DNA from: Chloroflexota bacterium
Lineage (GTDB): Bacteria; Chloroflexota; Anaerolineae; Anaerolineales; UBA4823
Assembly: GCA_017860725.1 (NCBI GenBank)
Contig: JAGDMX010000222.1
Location: 1-8,525, forward strand
Length of the DNA: 8,525 bases
Direction: 5' to 3'
In this document: one piece after another, positions 1 through 8,106 of the stretch
Layout: every line of letters begins with the position of its first letter
Position numbering within the stretch: the stretch's first letter is position 1
Notes under the pieces: model-generated
What the model was told of the DNA's origin: nothing
Database searches by the model: none
Seen by the model: only the letters and a program-made list of their open reading frames with translations
Translations under genes and position numbers: made by a program

Positions 1-170
1 GCCAGGTAATCCGGCAGATTTCTCCCTATACTCTTGATCGGTGGGGTTAAGAAGCTCTGTCTAACCAGCTCCCAGTCAATCACCAGGCGCAGTTCAACCC
101 TGGCTAGGTTGAGCTCAACGATGCGACATAATACCCGGCGATCCAGACGCTGGATTAGACTCACCTTCAC
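1..170 (-). CDS. Possible partial or degenerate WD40-like coding frame, runs off the left edge
   Basis: A frame open for 56 codons to the left edge can start at a GTG at 170, 13 nt past the WD40 stop codon. It has no good Shine-Dalgarno sequence. Its product is not clearly recognisable. Residues around 'VELRLVIDWELV' match blade 6 of the neighbouring WD40 protein ('VQLRRVEDWEPL'), and the end 'PIKSIG..LPDYLA' resembles a WD 'VxSVAFSPDGxxLA' strand with two residues missing. The DNA at 68-99 matches 303-334 at 23 of 32 positions, and the codon phase is the same in both. It could be a second, divergent WD40 gene translated after the first, or the decayed remnant of a longer propeller array. It could also be a chance open frame. 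The frame differs from that of the upstream gene. Confidence 0.3.
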   Translation of the reverse strand, partial: MKVSLIQRLDRRVLCRIVELNLARVELRLVIDWELVRQSFLTPPIKSIGRNLPDYL

Positions 171-183
171 ATTCAGCCCAGAT

Positions 184-1059
184 TCAGGAAATATCCCATA
201 CCCGGATCTTTTTGTCCGCCCCGCCGATCGCCAGCATGCGTCCATCGGGGGTGAAAGCCATGCCATTGACCACCTTGGTGCTCATCGGCAGATCGGCCAA
301 CGGCTCCCAATCCTCTACCCGGCGCAGCTGCACCAGGCTCTCCAGGCTGACAGCCACCACCTTCTCATCTGGAGAGAAAGCCAAGCCGCGCAGCCCAACA
401 CCCGGCGCCGGAAGGGAACGCTCGGGTTGCCAGGTGCGTGCGTCCCAAAAGCGGATCGTCTGATCGTAGCCTACGGAGACCAGCCGCTGGCCGGAGTGAA
501 TAAACCGCAGCCCCAGCACGGCAGTCTGATGGCCGGAAAGCTCACCGACCGCCTTCCCACCAGGTAGCTCCCATAAAACGATCGTGTCACCCAGGCCGGA
601 GGTCGCCAGGTGGCGATTATCCGGGGAGAAAGCCAGTCCGGCCAGATTTTTGAATGGAGTCTGCCAGGCTGCGATCGGCTCGCCGCCCAGGCTCCACACT
701 GCCACCCGACCGCCGTATGCGCCAGCCGCTACCATCTGCCCATCGGTAGAGATCCTTACCACCGCAACAACCTTTTTGCGATCCTGCATACTATGACGCA
801 GCTCCATCTGAGGGAATGACCACAGTCTCACAGTGGTGTCCGTCGATCCAGTCGCCAGGGTCAAGCCATCTGGTGCAAGCGCAATACTGTTGACACTGTT
901 GTCGTGTACCTGCACCGCTTTGAGGGGTTTCCAATCGGGAACAGACCACAGCTTGACCTGCTTGTCCATACCGGAAGAGATCAGCATTCGACCATCTATA
1001 GAAAACGCCAATCCCAAGACATAATTATTGTGGGCACTAAATAGCGCAATTTCCTGCAT
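184..1059 (-). CDS. WD40-repeat protein, single seven-bladed beta-propeller
   Basis: This 291-residue protein consists of WD40 repeats from end to end and has no signal peptide, membrane segment or fused catalytic domain. Seven blades of about 42 residues close with the D-strand motifs VKLW (35-38), VRLW (77-80), VAVW (119-122), IVLW (160-163), IRFW (202-205), VQLR (243-246, Trp replaced by Arg) and IRVW (285-288). Several blades carry the 'AFSPDG'-type strand (for example 143-147, 227-231, 268-273). Seven blades make one closed propeller, so the gene appears complete. Such proteins act as cytoplasmic protein-interaction scaffolds; the partner is unknown. The ATG at 1059 is supported by AGGAG at 1069-1073, 9 nt upstream. 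The gene lies 125 nt downstream of the C1 peptidase on the same strand, with hairpins in between, so co-transcription is uncertain. Confidence 0.9.
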   Translation of the reverse strand: MQEIALFSAHNNYVLGLAFSIDGRMLISSGMDKQVKLWSVPDWKPLKAVQVHDNSVNSIALAPDGLTLATGSTDTTVRLWSFPQMELRHSMQDRKKVVAVVRISTDGQMVAAGAYGGRVAVWSLGGEPIAAWQTPFKNLAGLAFSPDNRHLATSGLGDTIVLWELPGGKAVGELSGHQTAVLGLRFIHSGQRLVSVGYDQTIRFWDARTWQPERSLPAPGVGLRGLAFSPDEKVVAVSLESLVQLRRVEDWEPLADLPMSTKVVNGMAFTPDGRMLAIGGADKKIRVWDIS

Positions 1060-1122
1060 GAGCCGAGTCTCCTGATCAAAGATATTACGGATTATCTACT
1101 CGGGACTCTCAGTGAATTAAGA

Positions 1123-1148
1123 ATCACCCCGCCAAATTGTGGGGTGAT
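1123..1148 (-). terminator. Inverted repeat between peptidase and WD40 genes, possible weak terminator
   Basis: A perfect 8-bp inverted repeat, ATCACCCC (1123-1130) and GGGGTGAT (1141-1148), surrounds a 10-nt loop. Read leftwards it lies after the peptidase stop codon and is followed by TCTTAATTC, which is only a poor U-tract. A second hairpin, CCGGC (1166-1170) and GCCGG (1176-1180), sits directly behind the stop codon. Together they may terminate, attenuate or stabilise the peptidase transcript. No other gene-like content is seen in the 125-nt gap. Confidence 0.35.
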
Positions 1149-1184
1149 CCCTGTACCTGAGAGCACCGGCTGATTGCCGGCTAA

Positions 1185-2090
1185 CTATCCCTGGAAACGA
1201 AATACTTCGGTGTCAACCCAGTTCTGGCTGATCAAAGACCAAAAATCCACCGCCAGTTTCTGCTCGATATACTTATAAGGCAGCCATCCATAGCCCTGAT
1301 CGCCCCAGGATTTGCCCCAAGAGTTGCGAAACAGCAAGGCTCCAGTGGTGGTGATATTGAACTGGGTATTGGTAATCTTCTTAGCATCATCAAAGCCCAC
1401 TGCAACGATGGCGTGCCCCCACTGGGCGCGCTCGCTCGGACCAGGAAACGGAATCCCTCCCGGCACGTTTGTTTTGTTGAATGAGGGGAAACCGAAGAAG
1501 CCAAACATGGAGGGGATTCCGGCGGCTAAGTATTTCTTGACACTCTCCAGGACCTTGGTCGATGCGACATTTGACCCCAGAGAATCATGGGCAAAGTAGC
1601 GTACGGCTTCAAAATTATCCGCCACCGAGTACACAAAGGCATTCGGCTCGTCGTCAAACTTGGTGGTATCGTAAGGCCAGTACTGCTCCGGCGGCACACC
1701 CATCAGGCGCAGAGAACCGATTGTGTTGCGCAGCCAGGCACCGGTATCGCCGGTGACGCCCATCAGGTTGCGAGTGGCTTTGTACACGAATAGGCGTGAC
1801 CCTTCCATATGCTTGGAGAAGGCCCGCTTCTGGAAATACTCCACAACCCCCACGGCGGCGTGCGCGGTGCACGAGCCGATATTCTTTTGGTCCTCGATTT
1901 CAGAGCAATACTGCCGCAAATCGATTGAGGTTGGTGGGGTGGCTGCGGCAGTCATTTTCAAGTCCCTGTTAAAGGCTTTAATTTCTTTTACTTCCGGCGT
2001 GAGATCACGCATATCCGGCATAGGTTGCAACCAGCCGGTGCTAAATGACCCCAATCCTGGGATCTCGACAGATTTATACAGCATGGACAT
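1185..2090 (-). CDS. C1A (papain-family) cysteine peptidase
   Basis: This 301-residue protein has the papain-fold catalytic set in the usual order: Gln68 (oxyanion hole) and nucleophile Cys74 in QKNIGSCTAHA, His226 in WGHAIVAVGFDD, and Asn256 in FRNSWGKSWGDQGYGWLPY. The N-terminal 55 residues or so, before 'SIDLRQYC', are too short for a classical long propeptide and show no signal peptide. The enzyme therefore probably acts in the cytoplasm, or leaves by a route not visible here. The C-terminus 'DFWSLISQNWVDTEVF' is, from memory, common in bacterial C1 peptidases. The ATG at 2090 is preceded by GGAGG (2099-2103) with 8 nt of spacing; an in-frame ATG at 2084 is less well placed. Family members hydrolyse peptide bonds; the substrate is unknown. 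The WD40 gene lies downstream on the same strand. Confidence 0.9.
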   Translation of the reverse strand: MSMLYKSVEIPGLGSFSTGWLQPMPDMRDLTPEVKEIKAFNRDLKMTAAATPPTSIDLRQYCSEIEDQKNIGSCTAHAAVGVVEYFQKRAFSKHMEGSRLFVYKATRNLMGVTGDTGAWLRNTIGSLRLMGVPPEQYWPYDTTKFDDEPNAFVYSVADNFEAVRYFAHDSLGSNVASTKVLESVKKYLAAGIPSMFGFFGFPSFNKTNVPGGIPFPGPSERAQWGHAIVAVGFDDAKKITNTQFNITTTGALLFRNSWGKSWGDQGYGWLPYKYIEQKLAVDFWSLISQNWVDTEVFRFQG

Positions 2091-2185
2091 GGGAATTGCC
2101 TCCTAGTGGCAGTAAATCGAACGGGTTGCTTGTCTTTTTTCTCCCTCAGGTACTTGCTAAATTAATTTTATCACGATTTGGATAT

Positions 2186-2213
2186 TTTATATAAACTTAT
2201 CGGTTTTGCACAA
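2186..2213 (-). promoter_or_regulatory. Candidate sigma70-type promoter for the C1 peptidase
   Basis: On the minus strand, TTGTGC (2213-2208) and TATAAA (2191-2186) are separated by 16 nt. They lie in the AT-rich 149-nt gap upstream of the peptidase and would give a leader of about 90 nt. The match to consensus is moderate. AT-rich DNA often yields such matches, and an alternative -10 (TAAAAT) lies slightly further downstream. Confidence 0.4.
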
Positions 2214-2239
2214 GGCGCATTTATACGATTAGAAAAGGT

Positions 2240-2605
2240 CTATAAAAATAGCACGGCTGCCAGAACGATATAAATCACTGTACTGACTGCCAGAATTAAG
2301 GTAAAGATCGGTTTGCGTGTCTTGTGATGAAAGACTGCCCTGCCAAGCCAGCCGCCCAGGAATCCGCCGGCTAGCGCCAGGCCATGCAGCACGATCTCCG
2401 GGATGCGCGGGCCGTCCTGTTGGGCTTGGGCTTTATCATAGCCGTACATCAGGAAGGTAATAACGCTGACCGAAAGAATCCAGATAGCGAAAGGATTCCA
2501 ATCGGTCAGCAGCGCCAGCCCCAGACCACATAATGCAACCAGGGCGATGGCAACCAGACTAAAGGTGCGTTTTGGAGCTCGGTGGTAGCGAGGCGATTTG
2601 CTCAT
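2240..2605 (-). CDS. DUF1294 family small integral membrane protein
   Basis: This 121-residue protein begins with a basic N-terminus (SPRYHRAPKR), followed by hydrophobic segments at roughly 15-32, 38-54, 73-89 and 101-120. The DUF1294 signature is clear: MYGYDKAQA (53-61), RIPE (67-70) and GGFLGGWLGRAVFHHKTRKP (80-99). The family sits in the membrane and has no established function. I use the ATG at 2605. The frame is open upstream to a TTG at 2635, but that start would overlap the preceding hydrolase gene and adds residues not typical of the family. The start lies 4 nt behind the hydrolase stop codon, so the two are probably co-transcribed and translationally coupled; the Shine-Dalgarno (GAGAG, about 8 nt upstream) is weak. 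Confidence 0.87.
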   Translation of the reverse strand: MSKSPRYHRAPKRTFSLVAIALVALCGLGLALLTDWNPFAIWILSVSVITFLMYGYDKAQAQQDGPRIPEIVLHGLALAGGFLGGWLGRAVFHHKTRKPIFTLILAVSTVIYIVLAAVLFL

Positions 2606-2609
2606 AGGG

Positions 2610-4508
2610 TCACTCTCGAATGATTGGCAGGTCAATATAAGAAGGGAATGCCGAGTTACGTTGGATGGTCAAAACCGGCTGGCCCTGTGCAGGAATACGT
2701 TGGAAGGTACCCTGGTCGTGCCCGGCAATACCCAGACGCAGACGGTGACCCTTGCGAATCAAGGCTGAGACCGGCAGCAAGCCAAAGGTGATTTCGCTAA
2801 TCTCGCCAGGTGACATTGGACAGGTGTCGGCCTGTCTAAAAGTATGATAAGGCGTGAGCTGGCGGTAAGGCGGAGGCTCGTCCGAGATGGCGCGGTGGAT
2901 TAACCGCAACTGGCCTTCTGTGATATAGGTGACTTGCCCGGAAGGATCGACATCTTCCAGGTAGACGAATACCGCCCCATCGGGATGGGTGCTAGACAGA
3001 TATAGATTCACAACCGGATTTCCGGTGATTTCGATGTCCTGCTCTAACGGCGGTGTGAAATAGCAAAGCATGCGCTCGCCAGCCGCTGCTCGATCCCGGT
3101 AGACCACCGTCTGGCGCAGCGCTCCGCTCAGCTCCCACCAGCGGTTCAATTCACCAGTAGTGGCTTCGAAATCTACGTGGTACACATCGGTGGAAGCGCC
3201 CGAATCGGGCGAGCTCGGCAGCAATAGGCGATTCTCCCCCAGGAACCAGCGCTCCGGCCGAATCCCAGCCGGTGGCCAGATCGGAGTTTGCTTCCAGAGC
3301 CCCTCACCCAGGGTGTAGTAATGCAGAATCCTCTCACGATCAGTTCCTTGGTTTGCATCCTTCAGATAAGTGTCAAGGAAGTGCATCATCTCCGCCCACT
3401 GCGCTGGCAGGGACGGGTTGACTGGATGGTTTGGTGGCAGGTAGGGATCGGCGCTGGATTGACCGCCATGCTCCCAGGCACCGATCACTGCCCGAGGTGC
3501 GTTCTCTAAAGTCAAGAAACGGCGTAATACAGCCTCAGCCGTACCGGCATCCATCCAGCTGCCCCAGCCAAAAATGGCGACACCGGATTGAGCCACCTGT
3601 TCCAGGCAGCGATGAATTGCCATGTCATCGATGCTGGCCTGGATCACAGGGTGTACCTGGTCACGGCATTCCATAGAAAAAGCGGTAGTGTACACCTCCG
3701 TATTGGAGCTGTGAGCCTGGATTGCCTCGTTCAGCAGGCGTTTCTCGCGATCTTCATCTACTGGTTTGACACCGGACACCATGCGGGAGGCCAGCCAGCC
3801 CATTTCCACCGGGACGCGATTCTGATCCAGCTCCCGGCCAAATCGCCCCCAATCCCGGATGAAGCGGGCATTGAACATCCCACCGGGTGTAGCAATATCA
3901 GCGTAGGGGTCCGTCTGGCAAAATTGTGGAACGATCGCCTTGACTGCCGGGTGCCCTACAGAGCATAAAAACTCAGCGGTCATCGCCAGGTATGAGACGC
4001 CAAAGGCACCCACTCGCCCATTTGACCATGGCTGGGCGACAATCCAGGAGACCAGGTCATAGCCATCCTGAACGGCATCGGGGTGCCAGGGATACGGCCA
4101 GGTGCCGAATGATGCACCCGTACCGCGTACATCGACATACACCAGGGCGTAACCGCGCTCGACAAAGAATGGCTTGAAGCCACGCATCTTCCGGTTAAGG
4201 TCCTCCGGCTGCAGAAACCATCCGAAGGGCACCCTCAAATCCAGGTTGCGCCAATAGCGGCTCTGTACCAGCAGTGCAGGAATGTGTTCTCCGGCTGGCA
4301 AATCTTTTGGTAAGAAGAGATCAACAGCCAGACGCACACCGTCGCGCGCCGGCAGATAAAATGAGCGGTTGATCACACCCTTGAAGCTTTTAGGGGGAAC
4401 GGTGGCATCTCCGAACAGGGCTGTCTTGTCAATCTGGTTGAGATTCGGAGTGGTCACATGAAAAGTGTAGCATAAGTTGCCAGTCGGATGCAAGAATATT
4501 TCGGACAT
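2610..4508 (-). CDS. CocE/NonD family serine hydrolase (X-Pro dipeptidyl-peptidase S15-like)
   Basis: This 632-residue protein has an alpha/beta-hydrolase core followed by a C-terminal beta-sandwich (about 415-632), the layout of CocE/NonD and S15 enzymes. The S15-type landmarks are VYVDVRGTGASFG (123-135), the nucleophile elbow GAFGVSYLA (167-175, Ser172), the acid Asp320 in GWGSWMDAG and His347 in WEHGG. The elbow reads GVSYLA rather than the usual GxSYxG. Such enzymes cleave acyl esters, amides or Xaa-Pro peptides; the substrate cannot be told here. No signal peptide is evident. The ATG at 4508 lacks a Shine-Dalgarno, and an in-frame GTG lies at codon 18; clear family similarity begins only near residue 43, so the exact start is uncertain. 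The gene is divergent from the trp operon and is followed by the DUF1294 gene. Confidence 0.9.
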   Translation of the reverse strand: MSEIFLHPTGNLCYTFHVTTPNLNQIDKTALFGDATVPPKSFKGVINRSFYLPARDGVRLAVDLFLPKDLPAGEHIPALLVQSRYWRNLDLRVPFGWFLQPEDLNRKMRGFKPFFVERGYALVYVDVRGTGASFGTWPYPWHPDAVQDGYDLVSWIVAQPWSNGRVGAFGVSYLAMTAEFLCSVGHPAVKAIVPQFCQTDPYADIATPGGMFNARFIRDWGRFGRELDQNRVPVEMGWLASRMVSGVKPVDEDREKRLLNEAIQAHSSNTEVYTTAFSMECRDQVHPVIQASIDDMAIHRCLEQVAQSGVAIFGWGSWMDAGTAEAVLRRFLTLENAPRAVIGAWEHGGQSSADPYLPPNHPVNPSLPAQWAEMMHFLDTYLKDANQGTDRERILHYYTLGEGLWKQTPIWPPAGIRPERWFLGENRLLLPSSPDSGASTDVYHVDFEATTGELNRWWELSGALRQTVVYRDRAAAGERMLCYFTPPLEQDIEITGNPVVNLYLSSTHPDGAVFVYLEDVDPSGQVTYITEGQLRLIHRAISDEPPPYRQLTPYHTFRQADTCPMSPGEISEITFGLLPVSALIRKGHRLRLGIAGHDQGTFQRIPAQGQPVLTIQRNSAFPSYIDLPIIRE

Positions 4509-4515
4509 TTTAAGG

Positions 4516-4543
4516 TATATATACTTGACAAATTAGACCGCAA
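4516..4543 (-). promoter_or_regulatory. Candidate leftward promoter for the CocE-like hydrolase, overlapping the trp promoter
   Basis: On the minus strand, TTGCGG (4543-4538) and TATATA (4521-4516) are 16 nt apart. The expected start site is about 4509, next to the ATG at 4508, which would give an almost leaderless mRNA and fits the missing Shine-Dalgarno. These elements lie within the rightward trp promoter, so the two promoters could compete for polymerase. The -35 match is only partial. Confidence 0.35.
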
Positions 4544-4552
4544 GCGTATAAT
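4525..4552 (+). promoter_or_regulatory. Promoter of the trp operon
   Basis: A consensus -35 TTGACA (4525-4530) and a consensus -10 TATAAT (4547-4552) are separated by 16 nt. Transcription should begin near 4559, just ahead of the T-box stem I, leaving a leader of about 400 nt before trpE. No TrpR-like operator is evident, which suggests that control lies mainly in the leader RNA. Confidence 0.87.
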
Positions 4553-4571
4553 TCAACTTCAATAGATAAAG

Positions 4572-4925
4572 ACTTTGAAGAGGACGAGTAACTGCTGAAT
4601 GCGGCAGTCCAGAGAGCAGGGAACGGTGAGAGCCTGCCTGAGCGCCAACAGTGAATGGACCTCGGAGTTGCCAGGAGAAACCGCACAGCTCGCCTAGGGA
4701 GGCGAGAACGGGAGTAACCGGAGCCGGGTTTGCCGCCGTTATCCGGGCAGGTTGGTTGTTGGGTTACTCACCTAAAGACCAATACCAAGTGAGGCTGGCT
4801 TATCTACCCGTTGTCTGACCAACGGGTTTTTTTGTCAAGAATGCAACCAGTGACCAGATCCAGCCTAAGCAGGGTGGCACCGCGGGAAACCCTCTCCCGT
4901 CCCTCAGGACGAGCGAGGGTTTTTA
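4572..4925 (+). promoter_or_regulatory. Tryptophan T-box riboswitch leader of trpEGDC
   Basis: This leader senses the charging state of tRNA-Trp and controls read-through into trpE. Stem I closes with ACTTT/GGAGT (4572-4576 with 4664-4668) and GAGG/CCTC (4580-4583 with 4660-4663). It contains an AGTAA motif (4587-4591), the AGAGAG bulge (4611-4616) and the distal loop GGTGAGAGCC (4625-4634). The specifier is TGG (Trp) at 4656-4658 in the context GAA-TGG-ACC. A perfect hairpin follows (CTCGCC/GGCGAG, 4689-4706), then a stem IIA/B-like AACGG/CCGTT (4707-4711 with 4736-4740). The T-box AGGGTGGCACCGCGG lies at 4871-4885. The antiterminator pairs AGGG (4871-4874) with CCCT (4901-4904) and GCG (4882-4884) with CGT (4898-4900). 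The bulge TGGC (4875-4878) would pair with G73-C-C-A of tRNA-Trp, consistent with the TGG specifier. The pairings were worked out by eye. Confidence 0.93.
4806..4833 (+). terminator. Terminator-like hairpin inside the T-box leader (may serve as stem III)
   Basis: ACCCGTTG (4806-4813) pairs perfectly with CAACGGGT (4820-4827) around a 6-nt loop, and a run of seven Ts (4827-4833) follows at once. In position it corresponds to stem III of a T-box leader, which normally does not need a U-tract. In form it is a good intrinsic terminator, 38 nt upstream of the T-box sequence. Whether it stops polymerase, causes a pause or is only stem III cannot be decided from sequence. Confidence 0.5.
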
Positions 4926-4929
4926 TTTT
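4887..4929 (+). terminator. Regulated intrinsic terminator of the trp T-box
   Basis: AAACCCTC (4887-4894) pairs with GAGGGTTT (4915-4922), with an inner CGTCC (4898-4902) and GGACG (4907-4911) around a CTCA loop; the stem runs into a T-rich tract. The strand 4898-4904 is shared with the antiterminator, so the two folds exclude each other. Uncharged tRNA-Trp is expected to stabilise the antiterminator. The terminator ends about 30 nt before the trpE start. Confidence 0.88.
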
Positions 4930-4960
4930 CATGGTGTACCTGCGGAATTCTGGAGGTTCA

Positions 4961-6405
<1,445 letters not shown>

Positions 6406-6409
<4 letters not shown>

Positions 6410-7038
6410 TCCTGGTGATTGATAATTACGACTCTTTTACATATAACCTGGTGCAGTACCTGGGCGAACTGGGGGCGGAGGTGATCGTTTTTCGCAACGA
6501 CGCCATCAGCGTCGAGATGGTGAGCGCATTGCACCCGTCGCACATCGTCATCTCCCCCGGGCCGGGGGATCCGAGCGACGCCGGAGTCTCCAATGGCATC
6601 ATCGCTGAGTTAGGTCCGCACATCCCGCTGCTAGGTGTGTGCCTGGGACACCAGTGTATCGGGCAGGTTTTTGGCGGTAAAGTCATACGGGCGTCGCGCC
6701 TGCTGCATGGGAAAACATCCCCAATTTATCACTACGGAGACGGTCTGTTTCAAGGAGTGCCCAGCCCGTTCGAGGCTACCCGTTACCATTCCCTGATCGT
6801 GGATAAACCCCTGCCTGCTGTGCTGGAAGTGACCGCCTTTACTCGCGAAGGCGAATTGATGGGCCTTGCTCATCGTGAATACCCAATTTATGGCGTGCAG
6901 TTCCATCCGGAGTCGATCCTAACCACCCACGGTAAGCAAATCCTGCGCAACTTTCTGGCGCTCAAAAAGCCGCTCCACCTAACCCTTTCTAATCCTGAAC
7001 AGTCAGATCTGAATCCCTCTGCCCAGGCAGCTACATAG
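6406..7038 (+). CDS. trpG: Anthranilate synthase component II (glutamine amidotransferase)
   Basis: This 210-residue class I glutamine amidotransferase releases ammonia from glutamine and passes it to TrpE. Landmarks are the N-terminal IDNYDSFTYNLVQYL (5-19), the oxyanion-loop PGPGDP (51-56), nucleophile Cys79 in GVCLGHQ, HGKTS (101-105, typical of TrpG/PabA) and the His167/Glu169 pair in GVQFHPES. All catalytic residues are present. It is somewhat longer than the usual 190-200 residues because of a polar tail after about 190 that has no recognised motif. The ATG overlaps the trpE stop, so translation is probably coupled, giving balanced subunit amounts. The protein could also serve p-aminobenzoate synthesis if a pabB exists elsewhere; its place in the trp operon makes the tryptophan role primary. 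Confidence 0.95.
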
Positions 7039-7061
7039 CCACTTATGAAGATAAGGAGAGA

Positions 7062-8105
7062 ATGATGTTAAAACCCTATATCTCACTGGTAATGCAATCC
7101 AACAACCTGAGCGCCGAACAGGCTGAGCAAGCCATGCAAATCATCATGTCTGGTGAAGCTACACCCGCCCAAATTGGCGGTTACCTGGTGGCGCTGCGCA
7201 TGAAAGGTGAAACCGTCGAAGAGATCACCGGCAGTGCTCGTGCGATGCGCGCCCATGCCACTCGCATCCATCCCTACGTAAACGGGGATCCACTGCTGGA
7301 CACGGCTGGCACCGGCGGCGACGGGGCCCATACCTTCAATATCTCGACTGCGACAGCTTTTATCCTGGCGGGCGCCGGACGGAAAGTTGCCAAGCACGGC
7401 AACCGGGCAGCCTCATCCCGCTGTGGCAGTGCTGATGTGCTGGGAGCGCTAGGCGTGCGGCTGGATTTGACCCCCGATCAAGTGGAGGTTTGCATCGACC
7501 AGGTGGGGATCGGCTTCCTGTTCGCACCTCACTTCCACCCGGCTATGAAGCATGCCATCGGCCCACGACGCGAGCTCGGTCAGCGCACCATATTTAACAT
7601 ACTGGGACCACTGACTAACCCAGCTGGCGCCACTCACCAGTTGATCGGCGTTTACGATCCGAAGCTGACCATCACATTGGCGGAGGTGCTGGGAGAGCTG
7701 GGCGGTAAAGCAGCCTTTGTCGTTCACGGTCATGGTGGTCTGGACGAGCTGACCACCCAAGGCCCGAACCAGATCGGACAACTGAGAAACGGCCAGGTGG
7801 GGTCATTCTCCCTGGATGCCAGAGATTTTGGGCTGATGCCGGCTACAATGCAGGATTTGCGCGGCGGCGAGCCGGAGGAGAACGCCCGCATCCTCCGCAA
7901 CCTGCTGGAAGGGCGAGATGAGACACCCCGGCGAGATGTGGTATTGCTCAATGCTGCCCTGGCGTTGGCGACTCAGCATGGCGATATCGAGCGCGGGCTG
8001 CGCGAGGCGCGTCATTCGCTGGAAAGCGGCGTTGCCTTGAGTAAGCTGAATGCTCTGGCGGAATTCAGCCAGCGCTGCGCCCCCGAATCCAGCGCCGTTC
8101 ACTAG
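7062..8105 (+). CDS. trpD: Anthranilate phosphoribosyltransferase
   Basis: TrpD joins anthranilate to PRPP to give phosphoribosyl-anthranilate, the second step of the pathway. The 347-residue protein has the helical N-terminal domain and then the PRPP-binding GTGGDGAHTFNIST (83-96), KHGNRAASSRCGSADVL (111-127), the anthranilate-contact region GPRRELGQRTIFN (167-179), NILGPLTNP (179-187) and the metal-binding GLDE (226-229, Asp228/Glu229). It is monofunctional, with no fused amidotransferase domain. Two adjacent ATGs are possible. AAGGAG at 7053-7058 leaves 3 nt to the ATG at 7062 but 6 nt to the one at 7065, so translation may begin at the second and lose one Met. The gene lies 23 nt after trpG and 1 nt before trpC. 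Confidence 0.95.
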   Translation: MMLKPYISLVMQSNNLSAEQAEQAMQIIMSGEATPAQIGGYLVALRMKGETVEEITGSARAMRAHATRIHPYVNGDPLLDTAGTGGDGAHTFNISTATAFILAGAGRKVAKHGNRAASSRCGSADVLGALGVRLDLTPDQVEVCIDQVGIGFLFAPHFHPAMKHAIGPRRELGQRTIFNILGPLTNPAGATHQLIGVYDPKLTITLAEVLGELGGKAAFVVHGHGGLDELTTQGPNQIGQLRNGQVGSFSLDARDFGLMPATMQDLRGGEPEENARILRNLLEGRDETPRRDVVLLNAALALATQHGDIERGLREARHSLESGVALSKLNALAEFSQRCAPESSAVH

Positions 8106-8106
8106 T

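Noticed and set aside
34..567. 177-codon rightward open frame at the left end
   Set aside because: It is antisense to the well-supported WD40 gene, and its low-complexity Arg/Pro/Gln-rich product matches no recognised family.
1723..2106. 127-codon rightward open frame opposite the peptidase
   Set aside because: It is a shadow of the C1 peptidase, which has all its catalytic residues and a good ribosome site.
2606..2635. Longer DUF1294 protein starting at the TTG at 2635
   Set aside because: It would overlap the hydrolase coding sequence and adds ten non-conserved residues. The ATG at 2605 sits 4 nt after the hydrolase stop.
4811..4960. In-frame 50-codon upstream extension of trpE starting at a TTG
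   Set aside because: It lies inside the T-box hairpins and terminator, has no ribosome site and no TrpE similarity. The ATG at 4961 has a GGAGG and begins a normal TrpE N-terminus.
4931..4960. Alternative trpE start at the ATG at 4931
   Set aside because: It has no Shine-Dalgarno sequence and sits immediately behind the terminator U-tract. It would add ten residues not expected in the family.
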